DNA of 64,000 nt from JACRAV01 sp964571235 (GCA_964571235.1 CAZNAI010000004.1:186001-250000); one strand, 5' to 3'. Shown: positions 1-8,838, counted from the stretch's first letter. Notes: generated by a model not told the origin, from the letters alone. Program-made: numbers and translations.

Positions 1-1
1 C

Positions 2-802
2 GATACGATTACTGAGACCACCAGCGAAGGATACCAAGTACATCTTGATGTCTTCAGCGGGCCGATGGATCTCCTGCTCTATCTGATCAAGCAGGAAGAA
101 GTCGATATCTACGATATTCCGATCGCGCGAATCACCAAGCAGTATCTTAAATATATTGAGCTCATTCAGACGCTCGATTTAGAGGTCGCCGGGGAATTTG
201 TGCTGATGGCGGCGACACTGATTCGCATAAAGACCAAGCTTTTACTGCCGCGCGATGAGAATGATCCTGATGAACCCGATCCACGCGAAGAACTAATTCT
301 GGCGTTGGTTGAGTATAAAAAGTACAAAGAGGCCTCGGAGGGACTGCGTGAGCGGGCGCTTCGCGAAGAACAGGTGTATGTGCCGCCGTCACTGGCGACC
401 AACGTTTCGGTGAAGATCGATTTGTCCCCCGCGACGACGCTGTTTGACTTGATGAGCGCCTACCGGACGCTCCTGACCACGCGCCGCAACGAGATATTCC
501 ATCAGGTCGTGCCTGAAGAGACCTCGATGGATGAGCGGATCGCGGCGGTGCTTGGGCAATTGACTGAGGAAGAAATGGCGACTTTCCGGCAACTCTGCCA
601 GGAGGCGCCGACAAAAATAATGGCGGTAGTGACATTCATCGCAGTGCTGGAACTGGCGCGCGTACGACGGATTTCCGTCGAGCAATCGTGGCCGTTTGCC
701 GAAATGCGCATATACCGTGGTGAGCGGTTTACCGATGACAGCCCGCTTGAGGATTCGCTTGAGCTGGTCGGGGTGACCGAAGACAAAGGAGAATTTTCAT
801 GA
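2..802 (+). CDS. scpA: Segregation and condensation protein A (5' end cut by window edge)
   Basis: ScpA is the kleisin subunit of the SMC-ScpAB condensin complex, which compacts and segregates the chromosome. The frame is open to the left edge. Residues encoded before the ATG at 65 read YQVHLDVFSGP and continue into MDLLLYLIKQ, which is the conserved ScpA N-terminus, so the ATG at 65 is internal and the true start lies upstream. About 266 residues are visible. The family's acidic middle stretch (DENDPDEPDPREE) and C-terminal winged-helix region are present. The stop overlaps the scpB start by four bases (ATGA), so the two are translationally coupled. Identification is by sequence pattern and by pairing with scpB. 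Confidence 0.95.
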   Translation, partial: DTITETTSEGYQVHLDVFSGPMDLLLYLIKQEEVDIYDIPIARITKQYLKYIELIQTLDLEVAGEFVLMAATLIRIKTKLLLPRDENDPDEPDPREELILALVEYKKYKEASEGLRERALREEQVYVPPSLATNVSVKIDLSPATTLFDLMSAYRTLLTTRRNEIFHQVVPEETSMDERIAAVLGQLTEEEMATFRQLCQEAPTKIMAVVTFIAVLELARVRRISVEQSWPFAEMRIYRGERFTDDSPLEDSLELVGVTEDKGEFS

Positions 803-1620
803 ACGCAACTTCATCGATACATGGCGCAATCGAAGCGCTGGTGCTGGCCTCGCCCGAACCGCTTGCGGTTGGAAAAATTTGTGGGGTGATACCAGACCTG
901 ACACCTTCGAAAGCCGCGCAGGCGGTTGCCGAGTTGAACACCAGATATTCCGAAGGGAACTCGTCGTTCCGGATTCGTGAGATTGCAGGTGGATATCAAT
1001 TCTATGTCTTGTCGGAGTACACCGGATATGTCGAGGAATTGTTCACCCGTCACCGCAAACTCCGCCTGACCCAAGCGGCGCTTGAGACACTGGCTATTAT
1101 CGCCTACAAGCAACCGGTGACCAAATCCGAGATTGAGCATATTCGCGGGGTGGCCTCTGATGGTGTATTACACACACTTCTCGAACGCAATATGGTTTCG
1201 ATCACCGGTCGGGCAAAGGGAGTTGGCAAACCGCTCCAATATGGGACGACTGATGAATTCCTGAAATTCTTTGGGCTTTCGGCTTTAGATGCGCTACCGA
1301 AGCTGACTGAAATCGACGAGTTGATGGCGGCGACTGCGTCGCAGGCGCAAACAATGCTCAATTTGACCGATCCGGCTATGGCGGCGCGGCTGATGTCCAA
1401 ACTAAATGTCGCCGACGGAACTTTCGATCCGGCAAGCCGTGAGCGGGATATTGAAACGGGCGTCGAACAAGAAACACCTGAAGAAACAGATACTGCAACA
1501 ATCGAGCGGCGTTCACTCATTCTGAAAACTCCCACTGAAAACGACGAAACAGTTGAGTCGGTCGAATTGACTGATGAAACGATTGTCACCAATCCGGTAA
1601 CTCAGACGGAGACCACCTGA
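799..1620 (+). CDS. scpB: Segregation and condensation protein B
   Basis: ScpB is the winged-helix dimeric partner of ScpA in the SMC condensin complex. The protein has 273 residues. The core is at about residues 8-190 and contains the family signature LETLAIIAYKQPVTKSEIEHI followed by VxxxTLLERNM. The last 70 or so residues are acidic, Thr/Glu-rich and probably disordered, as in many ScpB proteins. A GGAG motif lies a few bases before the ATG, which overlaps the scpA stop. The gene following at 1670 is a pseudouridine synthase; scpA-scpB-rluB is a common arrangement. Confidence 0.96.
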   Translation: MNATSSIHGAIEALVLASPEPLAVGKICGVIPDLTPSKAAQAVAELNTRYSEGNSSFRIREIAGGYQFYVLSEYTGYVEELFTRHRKLRLTQAALETLAIIAYKQPVTKSEIEHIRGVASDGVLHTLLERNMVSITGRAKGVGKPLQYGTTDEFLKFFGLSALDALPKLTEIDELMAATASQAQTMLNLTDPAMAARLMSKLNVADGTFDPASRERDIETGVEQETPEETDTATIERRSLILKTPTENDETVESVELTDETIVTNPVTQTETT

Positions 1621-1669
1621 CCACCGGTCGGGATCCTCGTGCTGTGCACACCTGCAAGAGGCCACGCCG

Positions 1670-2392
1670 ATGATTCGGCTCAATAAATATCTTTCACTTT
1701 GCGGAGTGACCTCGCGCCGGGGGGGCGACGGGATGATTGAGGCACGGCGTGTTTCGGTCAACGACAAGATTGTCGAAAAGCCGGGGCTGGTCATTGAAGA
1801 AGCGACTGACAAAGTCAAAGTCGACGGACTCGAAGTCGCGCCGGTCACTGAGCAGGTGTATGTGCTACTGAACAAGCCGTCAAACGTGATGTCGACACTG
1901 GTCGATCCGTTCCGTCGCAAGACGGTCGTCCAACTTTTAAAAAAACTCAAGCATCGCGTCTATCCGATCGGGCGGTTGGATTACGATACCGTGGGCGTAC
2001 TGTTGCTCACCAACGACGGCGACCTGGCATACCGGCTGGCGCATCCGAAATTTGAAGTCGCCAAAGTATATGAAGCGAAAGTGAAGGGAAAATTCTCTCG
2101 CGAGGCGGGCCTGCGGATTCAGCAGGGGATAAAACTCGACGACGGCGGCACCGGGCAGGCGATTGTGCATATACTCGGCTATGGCGCGAATTCGACACGG
2201 CTTCGCTTGATTCTCACCGAAGGCCGCAAGCGCGAGGTGAAACAGTTGTGCAAGAAAGTCGGACACGCTGTCGAGCAACTGACGAGGGTAGAGTTCGCCG
2301 GAATCACTGCCAAGGGATTGGGCGAGGGCCAGTGGCGACTACTCACGAATTCGGAGATCAGCCGTTTGAAGAAGTTGGTGGGGCTGGAGTAG
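1670..2392 (+). CDS. rluB: RsuA/RluB-family rRNA pseudouridine synthase
   Basis: This enzyme isomerises a uridine in rRNA to pseudouridine; RluB acts on 23S rRNA helix 80 and RsuA on 16S rRNA. The 240-residue protein has an N-terminal S4 RNA-binding domain (about residues 1-60, starting MIRLNKYLSLCGVTSRR). The catalytic domain carries the GRLDYDTVGVLLLTNDGD motif, whose first Asp is the family nucleophile. It follows scpB by about 50 bases and is probably in the same transcript. RluB is favoured over RsuA or RluE because of the scpAB context, but the exact target uridine cannot be read from the sequence. Confidence 0.9.
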   Translation: MIRLNKYLSLCGVTSRRGGDGMIEARRVSVNDKIVEKPGLVIEEATDKVKVDGLEVAPVTEQVYVLLNKPSNVMSTLVDPFRRKTVVQLLKKLKHRVYPIGRLDYDTVGVLLLTNDGDLAYRLAHPKFEVAKVYEAKVKGKFSREAGLRIQQGIKLDDGGTGQAIVHILGYGANSTRLRLILTEGRKREVKQLCKKVGHAVEQLTRVEFAGITAKGLGEGQWRLLTNSEISRLKKLVGLE

Positions 2393-2406
2393 GGGAGAGT
2401 TCGACG

Positions 2407-2994
2407 TCAGAACAACATGAGGGTCGCGGTCAGATCAAGCCAGTGCGTACTAGTGTGACCGCCGTCGTCGACATTGAATCCGCCCCCACAGTAGTTCAGG
2501 GAAACATCAACATGCTTGCGCAATTGGTATCCAAATCCCAGAGTATAGCCCCAGCCAGATCCGGTTGAATTTGAGTAGTCTTCCAATAGTGGATCGTACA
2601 CTTGTTTTCGACGGGTGTCCAACGTCCCTACCATAACACGCCCCAGCCCTAAGGTCGAAAACAAGCGTTGTTTAGTTGCCGATAAATACCGTCTCCAGGA
2701 AATCCCGAGATACCCGTGAAGTATCCAAACATCCGACAAGCCATCTGCTTCGCCTATGATCTGTCGCAGGTCCAAGCACACTTGGTTACGCTCCGACAGC
2801 CCCTTGCCCGCAAATATATCGTAGCCTCCTGCAATGGTTGTTCTCTTGAACCGCTCGTCAGCGCGAGACACAGATGCCAAAGGCGCAACACCAATCCCCC
2901 CGCCCAACACAAACCCCTTCCGTTTTCCGTCAAAGGCGTGTGTAGTCGTGGCAATGAGAAGGACGATAGGTATGATCGAGGCCCGGATTTTCAA
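2407..2994 (-). CDS. Exported protein, probable small outer-membrane beta-barrel
   Basis: This 195-residue protein has a clear signal peptide (MKIRASIIPIVLLIATTTHA). It is then rich in alternating hydrophobic/polar strands with Gly and aromatic residues (GFVLGGGIGVAPL, HGYLGISWRRY, GWGYTLGFGYQL) and ends in Phe, as expected for a BAM-assembled barrel. I recognise no named family. Its ATG is preceded by a GGGGAG motif. It is transcribed convergently with rluB, only 14 bases away. A hairpin repeat at 3015-3040 separates it from the upstream rubrerythrin gene. Confidence 0.75.
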   Translation of the reverse strand: MKIRASIIPIVLLIATTTHAFDGKRKGFVLGGGIGVAPLASVSRADERFKRTTIAGGYDIFAGKGLSERNQVCLDLRQIIGEADGLSDVWILHGYLGISWRRYLSATKQRLFSTLGLGRVMVGTLDTRRKQVYDPLLEDYSNSTGSGWGYTLGFGYQLRKHVDVSLNYCGGGFNVDDGGHTSTHWLDLTATLMLF

Positions 2995-3014
2995 TGACTC
3001 CCCTTTCTAAGTCA

Positions 3015-3040
3015 GGCGTCAGGTGAGGGCACCTGACGCC
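3015..3040. repeat. Perfect inverted repeat with AGGG loop
   Basis: Two 11-bp arms are exactly complementary and enclose the loop AGGG. It lies between two minus-strand genes and may act as a terminator or processing site, although no U-tract follows. A near-identical copy is at 23085-23108, and related hairpins with RGGR loops occur elsewhere in the window. Confidence 0.8.
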
Positions 3041-3061
3041 ACCTAGATATTCACGATCAGC

Positions 3062-3553
3062 TTATTCGTCCAGGGCGTTCCACTCGGCGTTTTCCAGAAA
3101 CGATTTCGGGCGGTCGAGATACTCCATCACATGCTGGAGCGCCACCCAATGCTTGTGCTCTTCGTCGGCGATCTTGTTCAAGATCAACTTCTGATTGGCG
3201 TCGGAAAGCTTGTCGGCTTCTTTGCGATAATATTCTTCGGATTCTTTCTCCACATCCTGGGCCTTCTGCCAGACAGTACGGGGATCGGAGCCCATCGCGG
3301 CGCCCGATTCGATTTCGCGAAGCCGGACAAAGACATTTTTGGTGTTGGCGAGGATTTTGGTGGCCTCGGAATTTTTGTATTCGGCCGCTGAGCCGTCGCG
3401 AAGGGCCTTGAACAAATTGTAGTGTTTGAGTTCGTCGTCGGCCAGATTGTGTAAAATCTGTTTGAGCGCCGGGATATTGACCCGTTCGGCGTGGTCAAGG
3501 TAGTAGGCGCGGCCGTCGGCTTCCATCTGCATGCAATAATCAAAAACGTTCAT
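3062..3553 (-). CDS. Rubrerythrin-like diiron protein
   Basis: This is a ferritin-like four-helix protein of 163 residues, expected to bind a diiron centre and act in peroxide or oxidative-stress defence. Candidate iron ligands are the Glu in MQMEADGRAYY, the Glu and His in ADDELKHYNLF, the Glu pair in EKESEEYY, and the ExxH of ADEEHKHW. There is no rubredoxin domain. An upstream in-frame start at 3616 exists. I chose 3553 because a GGAG motif sits seven bases before that ATG and the protein then begins at the first helix. A promoter-like pair lies at 3588-3616. Confidence 0.85.
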   Translation of the reverse strand: MNVFDYCMQMEADGRAYYLDHAERVNIPALKQILHNLADDELKHYNLFKALRDGSAAEYKNSEATKILANTKNVFVRLREIESGAAMGSDPRTVWQKAQDVEKESEEYYRKEADKLSDANQKLILNKIADEEHKHWVALQHVMEYLDRPKSFLENAEWNALDE

Positions 3554-3587
3554 GTCGTAACTCCAATGTTTAGTAAAGTCAGCACTA

Positions 3588-3616
3588 AATATCGGGATAG
3601 AGGATAAGTTTGTCAA
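3588..3616 (-). promoter_or_regulatory. Sigma70-like promoter of the rubrerythrin gene
   Basis: On the minus strand TTGACA (3616-3611) and GATATT (3593-3588) are separated by 17 bases. The predicted transcript start is about 30 bases before the chosen ATG. The -35 is a perfect match and the -10 is moderate. Confidence 0.55.
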
Positions 3617-3647
3617 TTGGGACGGCGAAGAACCAAGAAATAGAAGA

Positions 3648-3674
3648 TGGATTCCCGCTTTCGCGGGAATGACA
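3648..3674. repeat. 27-bp dispersed palindromic repeat, copy 1
   Basis: The core ATTCCCGC-TTTC-GCGGGAAT (3651-3670) is an 8-bp-arm hairpin. The full 27 bp recurs exactly, in inverted orientation, around 47874-47899. Confidence 0.8.
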
Positions 3675-3695
3675 CTACGGGTGGAGATGCAATGT

Positions 3696-3763
3696 GCTGT
3701 CAGGGCTCCTGCCCTGACAGCGGCTCTGCTACTGTACCACCGTCAGGCCGGGAGGCCTGACGG
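3696..3763. repeat. Two adjacent hairpin repeats
   Basis: The hairpin at 3696-3721 has perfect 11-bp arms around a TCCT loop. The hairpin at 3740-3763 has perfect 10-bp arms around a GGGA loop. Both have GTCAGG-type stems related to other intergenic hairpins in the window. They lie in the divergent region between the rubrerythrin and metalloprotease genes. Confidence 0.75.
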
Positions 3764-3781
3764 CTCGTTGCGGCGACGAGG

Positions 3782-3810
3782 TTGGAATTTCCCTTCAACT
3801 AATCTATACT
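3782..3810 (+). promoter_or_regulatory. Sigma70-like promoter directly before the metalloprotease gene
   Basis: TTGGAA (3782-3787) and TATACT (3805-3810) are 17 bases apart. The predicted transcription start falls on or next to the ATG at 3818, so the transcript would have almost no leader. No Shine-Dalgarno motif is visible before this ATG. Confidence 0.5.
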
Positions 3811-3817
3811 TGAGAGT

Positions 3818-4819
3818 ATGCGTAGTGCGCTAGCCGTCTTCTTTTGTGTTTTGTTTGGTGTCGCCGTCAAGGTTGCGGCTGAGACCGAGCGAATCGAAAC
3901 TGAACACTTTGTTTACTATTTGAGTACACCGAAGCTAAAGCCGACCGTTGATTCGGTGCTGGCGGCGTCGCGGGAGAGACTTCGGGAACTGCTAAGCGAC
4001 ACACTTTCCTACAAGCCCCAGATCTACATCGTCGATAACCAGCCCGAATTTGATTCGTTGGTGAGTGGCAAATTCCCCGATTGGGGAGCCGCGGCGGCGA
4101 TTCCGGTCTGGCGGCGGATTGTCATCAAGTCGCCCTATCATTTCAATGTCAATCGCCCGCTCGGTGAACTCTTAGCGCATGAGTATTCGCATCTCGCACT
4201 CGCGGATAGAACGGGATTCTACTCGGCGCCACGGTGGTTTGATGAAGGTCTGGCGATGTTTGTGTCGCAGGAGTGGAGTTGGTCGGATAATCTGGCAATG
4301 TCAAAAGCAGGGGTCTTCCGGCAATTTCTCACGCTCGATACGATTGACTATGTCAACCGCTTTGGCGAAGGGGCGGCGCATGTGGCATATGCGACTTCGT
4401 TCTTGGCGGTTACGTATTTTTACAAGCAGTACGGCTCTGAGGCGGTCAATTTGTTTTTGGATTCGCTGGCGCGTGGGGTATCGGTCGATCAAGCGCTGTT
4501 GGCGGCGACCGGTTCCAATTATCGTGACTTTGAGAAAGAGTTTCGGGTATATTTGGAACAACGATTTAATGCGACGAGTTTGTTGGCGGACACTATGTAC
4601 TTCTGGCTGGCCTTGGCAGTCATTTTGATTCTTGGCGGATACTTGCAATGGCGGCGTCGCCGTGCCTATTTCAAAAAATGGGAGCAGGAAGAGAAGTACG
4701 AGTCGAAAGATTTTGATTACGGTGACCCCAAAAAGCCCGAAAAGACCGACACCGATGAGTTTGAAGACCCCGACGATTTCTTCGACGATGACAATGAAGA
4801 TCAGCCATGGCGAAGATAA
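3818..4819 (+). CDS. Membrane-anchored zinc metallopeptidase, peptidase MA-like
   Basis: This is a predicted gluzincin-type protease of 333 residues. It has a signal peptide (about 1-21) and the zinc motif HEYSH (His121, Glu122, His125). A downstream Glu143 in RWFDEGLA is the usual third ligand. A C-terminal transmembrane segment (about 245-265) precedes a charged cytoplasmic tail very rich in Asp/Glu. The catalytic domain should therefore face the periplasm. Its 3' end overlaps the next gene by 13 bases, so it is coupled to the lipid A acyltransferase. The substrate is unknown. Confidence 0.82.
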   Translation: MRSALAVFFCVLFGVAVKVAAETERIETEHFVYYLSTPKLKPTVDSVLAASRERLRELLSDTLSYKPQIYIVDNQPEFDSLVSGKFPDWGAAAAIPVWRRIVIKSPYHFNVNRPLGELLAHEYSHLALADRTGFYSAPRWFDEGLAMFVSQEWSWSDNLAMSKAGVFRQFLTLDTIDYVNRFGEGAAHVAYATSFLAVTYFYKQYGSEAVNLFLDSLARGVSVDQALLAATGSNYRDFEKEFRVYLEQRFNATSLLADTMYFWLALAVILILGGYLQWRRRRAYFKKWEQEEKYESKDFDYGDPKKPEKTDTDEFEDPDDFFDDDNEDQPWRR

Positions 4820-5685
4820 GTCACACGTTTGAATATTGGGGAGCGGCGAGCGGAATTGCGATTGCGCAGGCACTTCCGGCCAAGCTCGCTGACCGGTTTG
4901 GATCGTGGCTGGGTTCGGCGGCGGGTTTCATATTATTGTCTCGGCGGAAGATTGCAATGGAGAACTTACGGCGCGCAATTCCTGAGCTTACCGAAGACCA
5001 GCGAAAAAGTATCGTGAACGAAGTCTTTCGCAACACCGGGCGTACGCTTGTAGAGTTCGCGCGTTTCGGCACTCTTGGAATCGCGGGGGTCAAGCGGCTC
5101 GTTCCCGAATCAGACTGCTCTGAAATTACCGAGGCGATGGAAAAGGGGAGAGGCGGAATTATTCTCACCGCGCATTTCGGATGCTGGGAACTGCTGGGCG
5201 CCTGGGCGGGGACTTTCGGGTATCAGATGGATTTTTTGATGGGGACTCAGCACAACGAGAAAGTCGATAACCTGTTAGTTGGGCTTCGTAAGGGGATGGG
5301 GTTTGGTGTCATTCGGCTATCGACTTCAGCCCGGTCAGTCTTCAAGGCGCTTAAGCAAAATCATCTTACAGGAATGGTGGCCGACCAGCACGCGTCGTCG
5401 GGGAATTTGATCGTGCCGTTTTTCGGGCGGCCGGCCTCGTCGCCACGTGGCCCTGCAATCTTCGCCATTCGGGCAAACTGCCCACTTCTTCCCATGATGC
5501 TCAAGCGCGAACAATTTGACCGGCACATCGTAATCAAAGGAAAGCCGATCTATCCGCCCAATTCTGGCGATGAGGAAGCTGATATTCGAAGCATGACCGA
5601 AGAGTACACCGCGTTTTTTGAGGCGACCATCAGAAAAAATCCCGGCCAGTGGCTCTGGACTCACCGTCGGTGGAAAGTAGATTGA
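4807..5685 (+). CDS. Lipid A biosynthesis acyltransferase, LpxL/HtrB family
   Basis: This inner-membrane enzyme adds secondary acyl chains to Kdo-lipid A or a related lipid. The 292-residue protein has a hydrophobic N-terminal helix and the HX4E catalytic motif in TAHFGCWEL. The downstream motifs GMVADQHAS and FFGRPASSPRGPA and the terminal QWLWTHRRW are all typical of LpxL, LpxM and LpxP. It overlaps the upstream protease gene and precedes the heptosyltransferase by four bases, consistent with an LPS-core operon. Which acyl chain is transferred is not determinable. Confidence 0.9.
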   Translation: MAKISHTFEYWGAASGIAIAQALPAKLADRFGSWLGSAAGFILLSRRKIAMENLRRAIPELTEDQRKSIVNEVFRNTGRTLVEFARFGTLGIAGVKRLVPESDCSEITEAMEKGRGGIILTAHFGCWELLGAWAGTFGYQMDFLMGTQHNEKVDNLLVGLRKGMGFGVIRLSTSARSVFKALKQNHLTGMVADQHASSGNLIVPFFGRPASSPRGPAIFAIRANCPLLPMMLKREQFDRHIVIKGKPIYPPNSGDEEADIRSMTEEYTAFFEATIRKNPGQWLWTHRRWKVD

Positions 5686-5689
5686 CCGA

Positions 5690-6730
5690 ATGTCTTCAAA
5701 AGTCTTGATCCGGACCCCCAATCATCTCGGCGATTGTATCATGGCGTTGCCGATGATCAGCGAGACGCGCGAGGCGCACCCGGGGGCGAACGTCACTGTG
5801 CTGACACCTGAGTCGCTTAGAGAGTTGTTTGAGGGAAATCCGGGAATCGATCATTTGCTTTCGATCCCGACTGCGCATGTCCACGGATTGATTGGTGTGT
5901 TCAAAGTGAAAGAGATAATTGCCAAAGAGAAATACGATGTCGGATATATCCTGCCGCCGTCGTTTGGCGCGGCGTCGTCGTTCAAACTGGGCGGAGTGAA
6001 AGAGCGGATCGGATATATCGCCGACGGTCGTAGACTGCTTTTGACCAGACCGATCACGCTACCGGAACCGCTCAATTCGCAACATCGGTCGGTAGTCTAT
6101 TTCGATCTATTGCGGCGCGGGGCACAAGTCGATCTTGATTATGCGCCACCGAAAATGACGCTGAACGATAGCGATCGTGAAAAGGCGAACGAGGTCTTAC
6201 AATCAGTCGGAATCGATGAGAATACAAAGTATGTTGCGGTTTCGCATCAGGCGGCGGCCCAATCACGCCGCTGGGGGATCGACAATTATGCCACACTGGT
6301 GCAACGGATTATCGGCGGGTTGAATCTGCCGGTGGTGTTGATCGGCTCAACCGCTGACCGTGATCCGGGCGACGAAGTCATCCTGGCGAGCATGAGTAGC
6401 TCGGTGCACAATCTTGCGGGAATGACCTCTCTGCGAGAGTCGGCGGCAGTGATCGCACGAAGTGAATTGTTTGTAGGCAACGATTCGGGACCGGCGCATT
6501 TGGCCGCGGCGGTGGGAGCAAAGATTGTGGTGTTGTCGGGGGCGGATGATCCCAATGAAACCTCGCCGCTATCGTCGCAGAAAACAATTGTCCGCCGGGG
6601 CGATCTGGCATGTATCAGTTGTGTCAAGAATATCTGCCCGCTCAAAGGGGACGAGCATATGCGGTGCATGAAAGAAGTGGGTGTGGATGATGTCTTCAAC
6701 GCAGTGCGGGATATGTTGAAAGCGAGATAA
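5690..6730 (+). CDS. Glycosyltransferase family 9, ADP-heptose:LPS heptosyltransferase
   Basis: This enzyme transfers heptose from an ADP-sugar to the LPS inner core at the cytoplasmic face. The 346-residue GT-B protein starts with the family signature RTPNHLGDCIMALPMI. It carries the nucleotide-sugar site SELFVGNDSGPAHLAAAVGA near residue 260. A cysteine cluster near the end (CISCVKNICPLKG) resembles that of WaaF. Heptose kinase and adenylyltransferase genes lie about 3-5 kb downstream and support heptose as donor sugar. WaaF (heptosyltransferase II) is the closest named relative. Confidence 0.88.
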   Translation: MSSKVLIRTPNHLGDCIMALPMISETREAHPGANVTVLTPESLRELFEGNPGIDHLLSIPTAHVHGLIGVFKVKEIIAKEKYDVGYILPPSFGAASSFKLGGVKERIGYIADGRRLLLTRPITLPEPLNSQHRSVVYFDLLRRGAQVDLDYAPPKMTLNDSDREKANEVLQSVGIDENTKYVAVSHQAAAQSRRWGIDNYATLVQRIIGGLNLPVVLIGSTADRDPGDEVILASMSSSVHNLAGMTSLRESAAVIARSELFVGNDSGPAHLAAAVGAKIVVLSGADDPNETSPLSSQKTIVRRGDLACISCVKNICPLKGDEHMRCMKEVGVDDVFNAVRDMLKAR

Positions 6731-6742
6731 GGGGCCGGTTTC

Positions 6743-6825
6743 CGTCGCTTCGAGCGGAGTCGAGAGGTGACACGACTGGATTCGAAATTGCGCACCGTGT
6801 CTCGTCTCCGCTCGACACGACGAAG
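6743..6825. repeat. Imperfect inverted repeat between two convergent genes
   Basis: The arms at about 6743-6774 and 6796-6825 are largely complementary, sharing TCGAGCGGAG and its complement plus GTGACACG/CGTGTC. Transcribed, this would form a long hairpin between the heptosyltransferase (plus) and the zinc-ribbon gene (minus). It may act as a bidirectional terminator, but no U-run follows. Confidence 0.55.
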
Positions 6826-6841
6826 AAACTACCGACGTATA

Positions 6842-7063
6842 TTATTCCCACCAAAACTGGAAGTAAGCGAGAACGGCCAGGATGATCGAGAAGATTACAC
6901 CCACCAAGAATCCGGCTCGAAAATTATTGAACTTGGCAAACCGGGACTTTTTGGCGCTGTCCGGCTTGGCCAAATCAGCCTGGCAATGCTTGCACCGTGT
7001 AGCGCCCGCGGCAATCGGCTCTTTACAGAACGGGCAAACGGTGGATTGTTTGGCCAGCGACAT
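6842..7063 (-). CDS. Small zinc-ribbon membrane protein
   Basis: This 73-residue protein has four Cys in two pairs (CPFCKEP and CKHC), forming a zinc ribbon. A short basic linker follows, then one transmembrane helix near the C-terminus (FLVGVIFSIILAVLAYF). The soluble ribbon would face the cytoplasm. The function is unknown. It directly follows the branching-enzyme gene in the same direction, with a 17-base gap. Confidence 0.75.
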   Translation of the reverse strand: MSLAKQSTVCPFCKEPIAAGATRCKHCQADLAKPDSAKKSRFAKFNNFRAGFLVGVIFSIILAVLAYFQFWWE

Positions 7064-7080
7064 GCGATTCCCAAACTCGT

Positions 7081-8838
7081 TTATTTTACGCCTGCCGGTT
7101 GATCGGCGGGGTATTCAACTCGCGCAAACCACTCGATATCAAGTTCCGGGAACAATGTGTCACGCACCTTGCAGTCGGCGAAAAATGTCCACTCACCGTC
7201 GGAGATTGCCTGTCCGGCTATTTTCTTATCAACCATTTCGGCGATTCGCTTGAAGTCGGCATAATGTTCGGCCAGTCTCAGCTCAGCGTAGTCGCGAGCC
7301 GCCCAGGTAGAAATGAGAAATTGCCAGTCTGATGCCGACAGCACCATCAACTCACGGGCCAGTTGCAAAAGCAGGTCCTTAAGCTGGAAATCCTGTCGCT
7401 CCGGATGCTGTTGCCAATATCTCGCCAACTCGCACATCTTGGCTTCGCACTCGTAGATATGTTTCCAGGTCCAGGCGTTTTCGTCGTTGAGCCAGATATA
7501 ATGGTGGTTTCCTTGCCCCCAGCTTCCCTCCGGGATTGACACTACCCGCGACGGTTTTCTCCTGTCGAGATCTTCAGAGAGAAAACTCGGGGAGACTTCT
7601 TTGCTTGTCGAAATTTGCTTGAGTACTTCTTTTAGGAAAAGTGGTCCTTCAAACCACCAGTGACCAAACAGCTCGGCGTCGTACGGCGCCACCAAAATCC
7701 CGTCACGGCCCGATTCGGTTTGATAGGCAGAAACAAGTTCAGTAATGGTGGCTACGAAGTGATTGGCGTTTTCGGTGATTCGTCCGAGCGCGGTGGCATT
7801 GCGATATTCGACTTTGTCGGCCAGATCAGACTTTGGTGATGTTACCGCCCAGTAGCGCAGTCCGCCGGGGAAGCGCTTCTTGTGAAAATCGAGGTAGTTG
7901 CCGTCGCCGGGGTAGCCGTGTTCCCCCGACCAGACGAGCACGCCGGTTTCGGGATCGCGAGTAAAAATCGCGACCGGCTTTTTGCCTTCGGTCGCCGAGG
8001 AAACCAAATAGACCTCGCGAGGGGTTTTATCGAATTCTTCTTCCCTCGGATGATAACTCTTTTCGAATTGTCCCCAGAGGACTTTGAGCGCCTCGAACTG
8101 ATCCAGATAAACGCCGGCCGACTTGCCGCCTTTGAGTAGAGGCGAGTCGATGATGAAAAAGTCGATGCCATTTTCGCTTAAGAATTCATCGGCCCCTTTT
8201 CGGAGATACGTCAGCGGGCGGCCATTGACCGGCATGGGCGATGTCCATTCGTAGCGTGGGCGATAGGCGCACTCCGGAAGCCAGATACCGCGCGGCTGTC
8301 GGCCGAAATGTTTGCGATAGTTGGCGACCGCCGCTTTGGTTTGGGCTTGTAGAGATTCGTCGCGCGATAGCAGGGGGAAATAGCCATGGGTGGCGCCACA
8401 GGTGATAATCTCAACATATCCCTTGTCTTGCAGTTTCTTGAACTCCGCCAGAATGTCGCGGCCAATCTTGTTGAAATGATCGAGCGCAGACGAATACCAC
8501 TTTTCCCAGAAGTGGGCATTCTCAAGCATTTGAGGCTGGCCGTACCGGTGGAATTCCTCGGCGTCGTGCTCGGCCGCTTTGATCTTGGTGGTCAGATAGA
8601 CGACAAATTCTTCTTTGAAACTCTGGTCGCACAGTTGTTCGCACAGGACCGGCGAAAGGCCGACTGTCAGTTTCGGCTTGTACCCCTCGGCTACCAGCTC
8701 ATTGAGGATTTTGATTATCGGCAGATACGTTTCGGCGGCCGCCTCGCAAAGCCAATCGGTGCCGTGCGGCCAGCGACCGTGGGCCAAAACATACGGCAGA
8801 TGACTGTGCAGGACAATTGAGGCGTACCCTTTGGTCAC
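7081..8838 (-). CDS. Glycoside hydrolase family 57 (DUF1957) 1,4-alpha-glucan branching enzyme
   Basis: GH57 branching enzymes create alpha-1,6 branches in glycogen-like glucans. The 585-residue protein begins with YASIVLHSHLPYVLAHGRWPHG. The predicted nucleophile Glu is in GIWLPECAYRP and the acid/base Asp in PYDAELFGHWWFEG. The C-terminal helical domain has the tryptophan-rich WGQGNHHYIWLND segment. The start is GTG, overlapping the stop of the DUF3467 gene by four bases (GTGA). Length and motifs fit the Thermotoga/Thermococcus-type enzyme, though amylase activity cannot be excluded. Confidence 0.9.
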   Translation of the reverse strand: MTKGYASIVLHSHLPYVLAHGRWPHGTDWLCEAAAETYLPIIKILNELVAEGYKPKLTVGLSPVLCEQLCDQSFKEEFVVYLTTKIKAAEHDAEEFHRYGQPQMLENAHFWEKWYSSALDHFNKIGRDILAEFKKLQDKGYVEIITCGATHGYFPLLSRDESLQAQTKAAVANYRKHFGRQPRGIWLPECAYRPRYEWTSPMPVNGRPLTYLRKGADEFLSENGIDFFIIDSPLLKGGKSAGVYLDQFEALKVLWGQFEKSYHPREEEFDKTPREVYLVSSATEGKKPVAIFTRDPETGVLVWSGEHGYPGDGNYLDFHKKRFPGGLRYWAVTSPKSDLADKVEYRNATALGRITENANHFVATITELVSAYQTESGRDGILVAPYDAELFGHWWFEGPLFLKEVLKQISTSKEVSPSFLSEDLDRRKPSRVVSIPEGSWGQGNHHYIWLNDENAWTWKHIYECEAKMCELARYWQQHPERQDFQLKDLLLQLARELMVLSASDWQFLISTWAARDYAELRLAEHYADFKRIAEMVDKKIAGQAISDGEWTFFADCKVRDTLFPELDIEWFARVEYPADQPAGVK

